This document shows, one piece after another, positions 62,627 through 64,000 of a stretch of DNA of 64,000 nt (the stretch's first letter is position 1; every line of letters begins with the position of its first letter). The translations under genes and the position numbers were made by a program. The notes under the pieces were generated by a model. That model was given only the letters and a program-made list of their open reading frames with translations, searched no databases and was not told the DNA's origin. The stretch spans positions 650,331-714,330 of the forward strand of contig NZ_JAPDPF010000002.1 of assembly GCF_026283925.1 (NCBI RefSeq), given 5' to 3'. The stretch is from Dyella halodurans (lineage in GTDB: Bacteria > Pseudomonadota > Gammaproteobacteria > Xanthomonadales > Rhodanobacteraceae).

Positions 62627-63748
62627 ATGGCCGCCATCACACCCCTGCCCCGTTCGTTGGAACTTGCCGCACCCGCACTGCGCTTGCGCCCCTGGCAGCC
62701 TGGCGACGCCGATGCCTTGTTCGAGGCCGCCCGCGAATCCATGGCCTCGGTCGGCCAGTGGCTGCCTTGGTGCCATGCCGGCTACTTGCGGGAGGATGCC
62801 GTGGCGTGGATCGAGCACTGCCAGTCCGGCTGGGCCCGTGGCGAGCCCTACGCGTTCGGCATCTTCGATGGCGAGGGCCGATTGCTTGGCAGCATCGGAC
62901 TGAACCGACTCGACCGGGAGCGCCGCAGCGCCAACCTCGGTTACTGGGTGCGCGAGCGGGAACAACGCAAAGGCATTGCACGGGCCGCCATACGGGCCCT
63001 GGCGAGCCTCGCCTTCGAGACGCTGGAACTCATACGGATCGAGATCGTTGCCGCCGTCGACAACCAGGCCAGTCGGCGCGCGGCCGAACGCGCCGGCGCC
63101 CATTTCGATGGCGTATCCCCCAACCGCATCTGGCATAAGGGCCAAGCCACTGCGGCCGCGGTGTACTCACTGCTGCCGCCCGACGATGGCATCGAAGCGT
63201 TCGGACCGGTGCTCGAAGAAGGCCTGTTGCGACTGCGTCCGTTCCGCCTCGCGGATCTCGATGGATTGTTCGCATCCCTGCACGAGTCGATGGACAGCAT
63301 CGGTCGCTGGCAGGACTGGTGCACCCCGGACTACACGCTGGAAGACGGCCGCCGCTGGATCGCCCGCAGCCGCCTCGCCTGGCGCGGCGCAGGTGACGAA
63401 TGCGCGCTGGCCATGGTCGACCGGCAGCGCGACGAGCTGGTCGGCAGCATCTCCCTCAACCATTGGCAGCCCGACTACCGCATGGCGAACCTTGGCTATT
63501 GGATACGCCAGTCCCGCCAGGGCCAGGGCCTGGCAGCTCTGGCCGTGCGCATGCTGGCGCGACATGCACTGAAGTCGCCGGACTTGCAGCGACTGGAAAT
63601 CGTGGCGGCAGCGGATAACCGGGCAAGCTGCCGCGTGGCCGAGAAGGCAGGCGCCCACTTCGAAGGTATCGCCCGCCGCCGACTGACCCTGCACGGGCAG
63701 CCGCAGGATGCAGCGATGTACTCGCTGGTCGCCGCTGATCTCGCCTGA
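62627..63748 (+). CDS. Tandem GNAT acetyltransferase (two RimJ/RimL-like domains)
   Basis: A 373-residue protein made of two consecutive GNAT domains of the RimJ/RimL type. Domain 1 (about 1-180) has LRLRPWQPGDADALFEAAR, LGYWVREREQRKGIA (acetyl-CoA loop, (R/Q)xxGxA) and NQASRRAAERAGAHFDG. Domain 2 (about 195-373) repeats this as LRLRPFRLADLDGLFASLH, LGYWIRQSRQGQGLA and NRASCRVAEKAGAHFEG. Usually these are single-domain, about 180-residue enzymes that acetylate N-terminal residues or small amines. Both halves keep the cofactor loop, so both may be active. Start ATG 62627; an in-frame start 75 bases upstream overlaps the divergent folD. Confidence 0.9.
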   Translation: MAAITPLPRSLELAAPALRLRPWQPGDADALFEAARESMASVGQWLPWCHAGYLREDAVAWIEHCQSGWARGEPYAFGIFDGEGRLLGSIGLNRLDRERRSANLGYWVREREQRKGIARAAIRALASLAFETLELIRIEIVAAVDNQASRRAAERAGAHFDGVSPNRIWHKGQATAAAVYSLLPPDDGIEAFGPVLEEGLLRLRPFRLADLDGLFASLHESMDSIGRWQDWCTPDYTLEDGRRWIARSRLAWRGAGDECALAMVDRQRDELVGSISLNHWQPDYRMANLGYWIRQSRQGQGLAALAVRMLARHALKSPDLQRLEIVAAADNRASCRVAEKAGAHFEGIARRRLTLHGQPQDAAMYSLVAADLA

Positions 63749-63794
63749 GAGCCCGTCTAAGATTTCCGCGGAACGCAGCGAGCCCCGCTGTACT

Positions 63795-63817
63795 CCTTCT
63801 CCCCGCCGGGGAGAAGG
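63795..63817. repeat. Short palindrome CCTTCTCCCC-GCC-GGGGAGAAGG, copy 2
   Basis: A perfect 10-base-stem hairpin, near-identical to that at 26104-26126 (which has one changed base in the arm). It lies about 47 bases after the GNAT stop codon. Confidence 0.7.
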
Positions 63818-63916
63818 TTGGGATGAGGGGCGGGTGCTCGCGATCACGCGTTGACCGAGCGATATCGCCAGCTTGCCGCTTACGCAGCGGGCGTTCCGAA
63901 CCGCTGCCGCGGTCCG

Positions 63917-63954
63917 GGTCACTTTTCTTTTGCTGGCCCAAAAGAAAAGTAACC
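63917..63954. repeat. Inverted repeat GGTCACTTTTCTTTTG...CAAAAGAAAAGTAACC type
   Basis: Arms GGTCACTTTTCTTTTG and CAAAAGAAAAGTAACCC surround a GC-rich centre (CTGGCC). Elements of this wording are widespread between genes in several proteobacterial genera. It sits in the last 250 bases of the window (63749-64000), where no gene start was recognised. Confidence 0.7.
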
Positions 63955-64000
63955 CAAAGAAAATGGCCTCAAGAGCTCATAGCATTACGTGGGATGCGAG

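Overview
The window reads as a continuous piece of a GC-rich gammaproteobacterial chromosome, most likely Xanthomonadales, family Rhodanobacteraceae (Dyella/Frateuria/Luteibacter/Rhodanobacter type). This placement is an inference from FabV as the enoyl-ACP reductase, a Xanthomonas-like FolD variant, a large hopanoid locus, a REP-rich background and a propeller-type sensor kinase. No rRNA, tRNA, CRISPR array, prophage or insertion sequence was recognised. All predicted genes are intact except the photolyase cut by the left edge.

Region 1 (1-24.5 kb) is the core of the window: a nearly complete isoprenoid-to-hopanoid locus spread over several facing transcription units. Leftward: idi, hpnH, hpnB. 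Rightward: hpnI, hpnJ, hpnK, hpnL and a ferritin-like di-iron protein. Leftward: hpnA. Rightward: a one-polypeptide squalene synthase, shc, hpnG, hpnN, copC-like, copD-like. Leftward: fpr, dxr, ispA. Together these supply DXP-pathway entry (dxr), IPP/DMAPP balance (idi), farnesyl diphosphate (ispA), squalene (SQS-type enzyme instead of HpnCDE), hopene (shc), side-chain extension (hpnH, hpnG), the sugar and cyclitol head group (hpnI, hpnK, hpnJ) and outer-membrane transport (hpnN). The predicted end product is a bacteriohopanetetrol cyclitol ether. No hpnP (methylase) or hpnO (aminotransferase) is in the window. Two members without a known hopanoid role stand out: the di-iron protein and the CopC/CopD pair. 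fabV and a photolyase lie at the left edge, with two copies of a palindromic REP element flanking fabV.

Region 2 (24.7-38.7 kb) holds a small AT-hook protein, an aspartyl/asparaginyl hydroxylase-like gene, and a leftward run of nine closely spaced genes: Tat-exported haloperoxidase-like hydrolase, YcaC-like hydrolase, XapX protein, YtcJ-like amidohydrolase, DoxX, exported VOC protein, outer-membrane channel, DUF1275 protein and Dps. Next to it lies a divergent two-component pair (NarL-type regulator and a 1023-residue propeller sensor kinase). The same palindrome, CCCGATCGGG, lies in the two-component intergenic region and upstream of the nine-gene run, suggesting a local regulon.

Region 3 (38.7-48.7 kb) has a stand-alone second EF-G, a DksA/TraR-like protein lacking all four zinc cysteines, MsrB, a thiolase, a porin, and a second copy of the XapX plus amidohydrolase module followed by an SDR and a group III truncated haemoglobin.

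Region 4 (48.7-64 kb) is a LacI-controlled periplasmic GH3 glucosidase, then a HAD phosphatase overlapping a sirtuin, a CHAD protein, tadA, a LysR regulator divergent from an NmrA-like gene and an SDR, and the housekeeping genes guaB-guaA and folD, ending with a double GNAT protein and more repeats.
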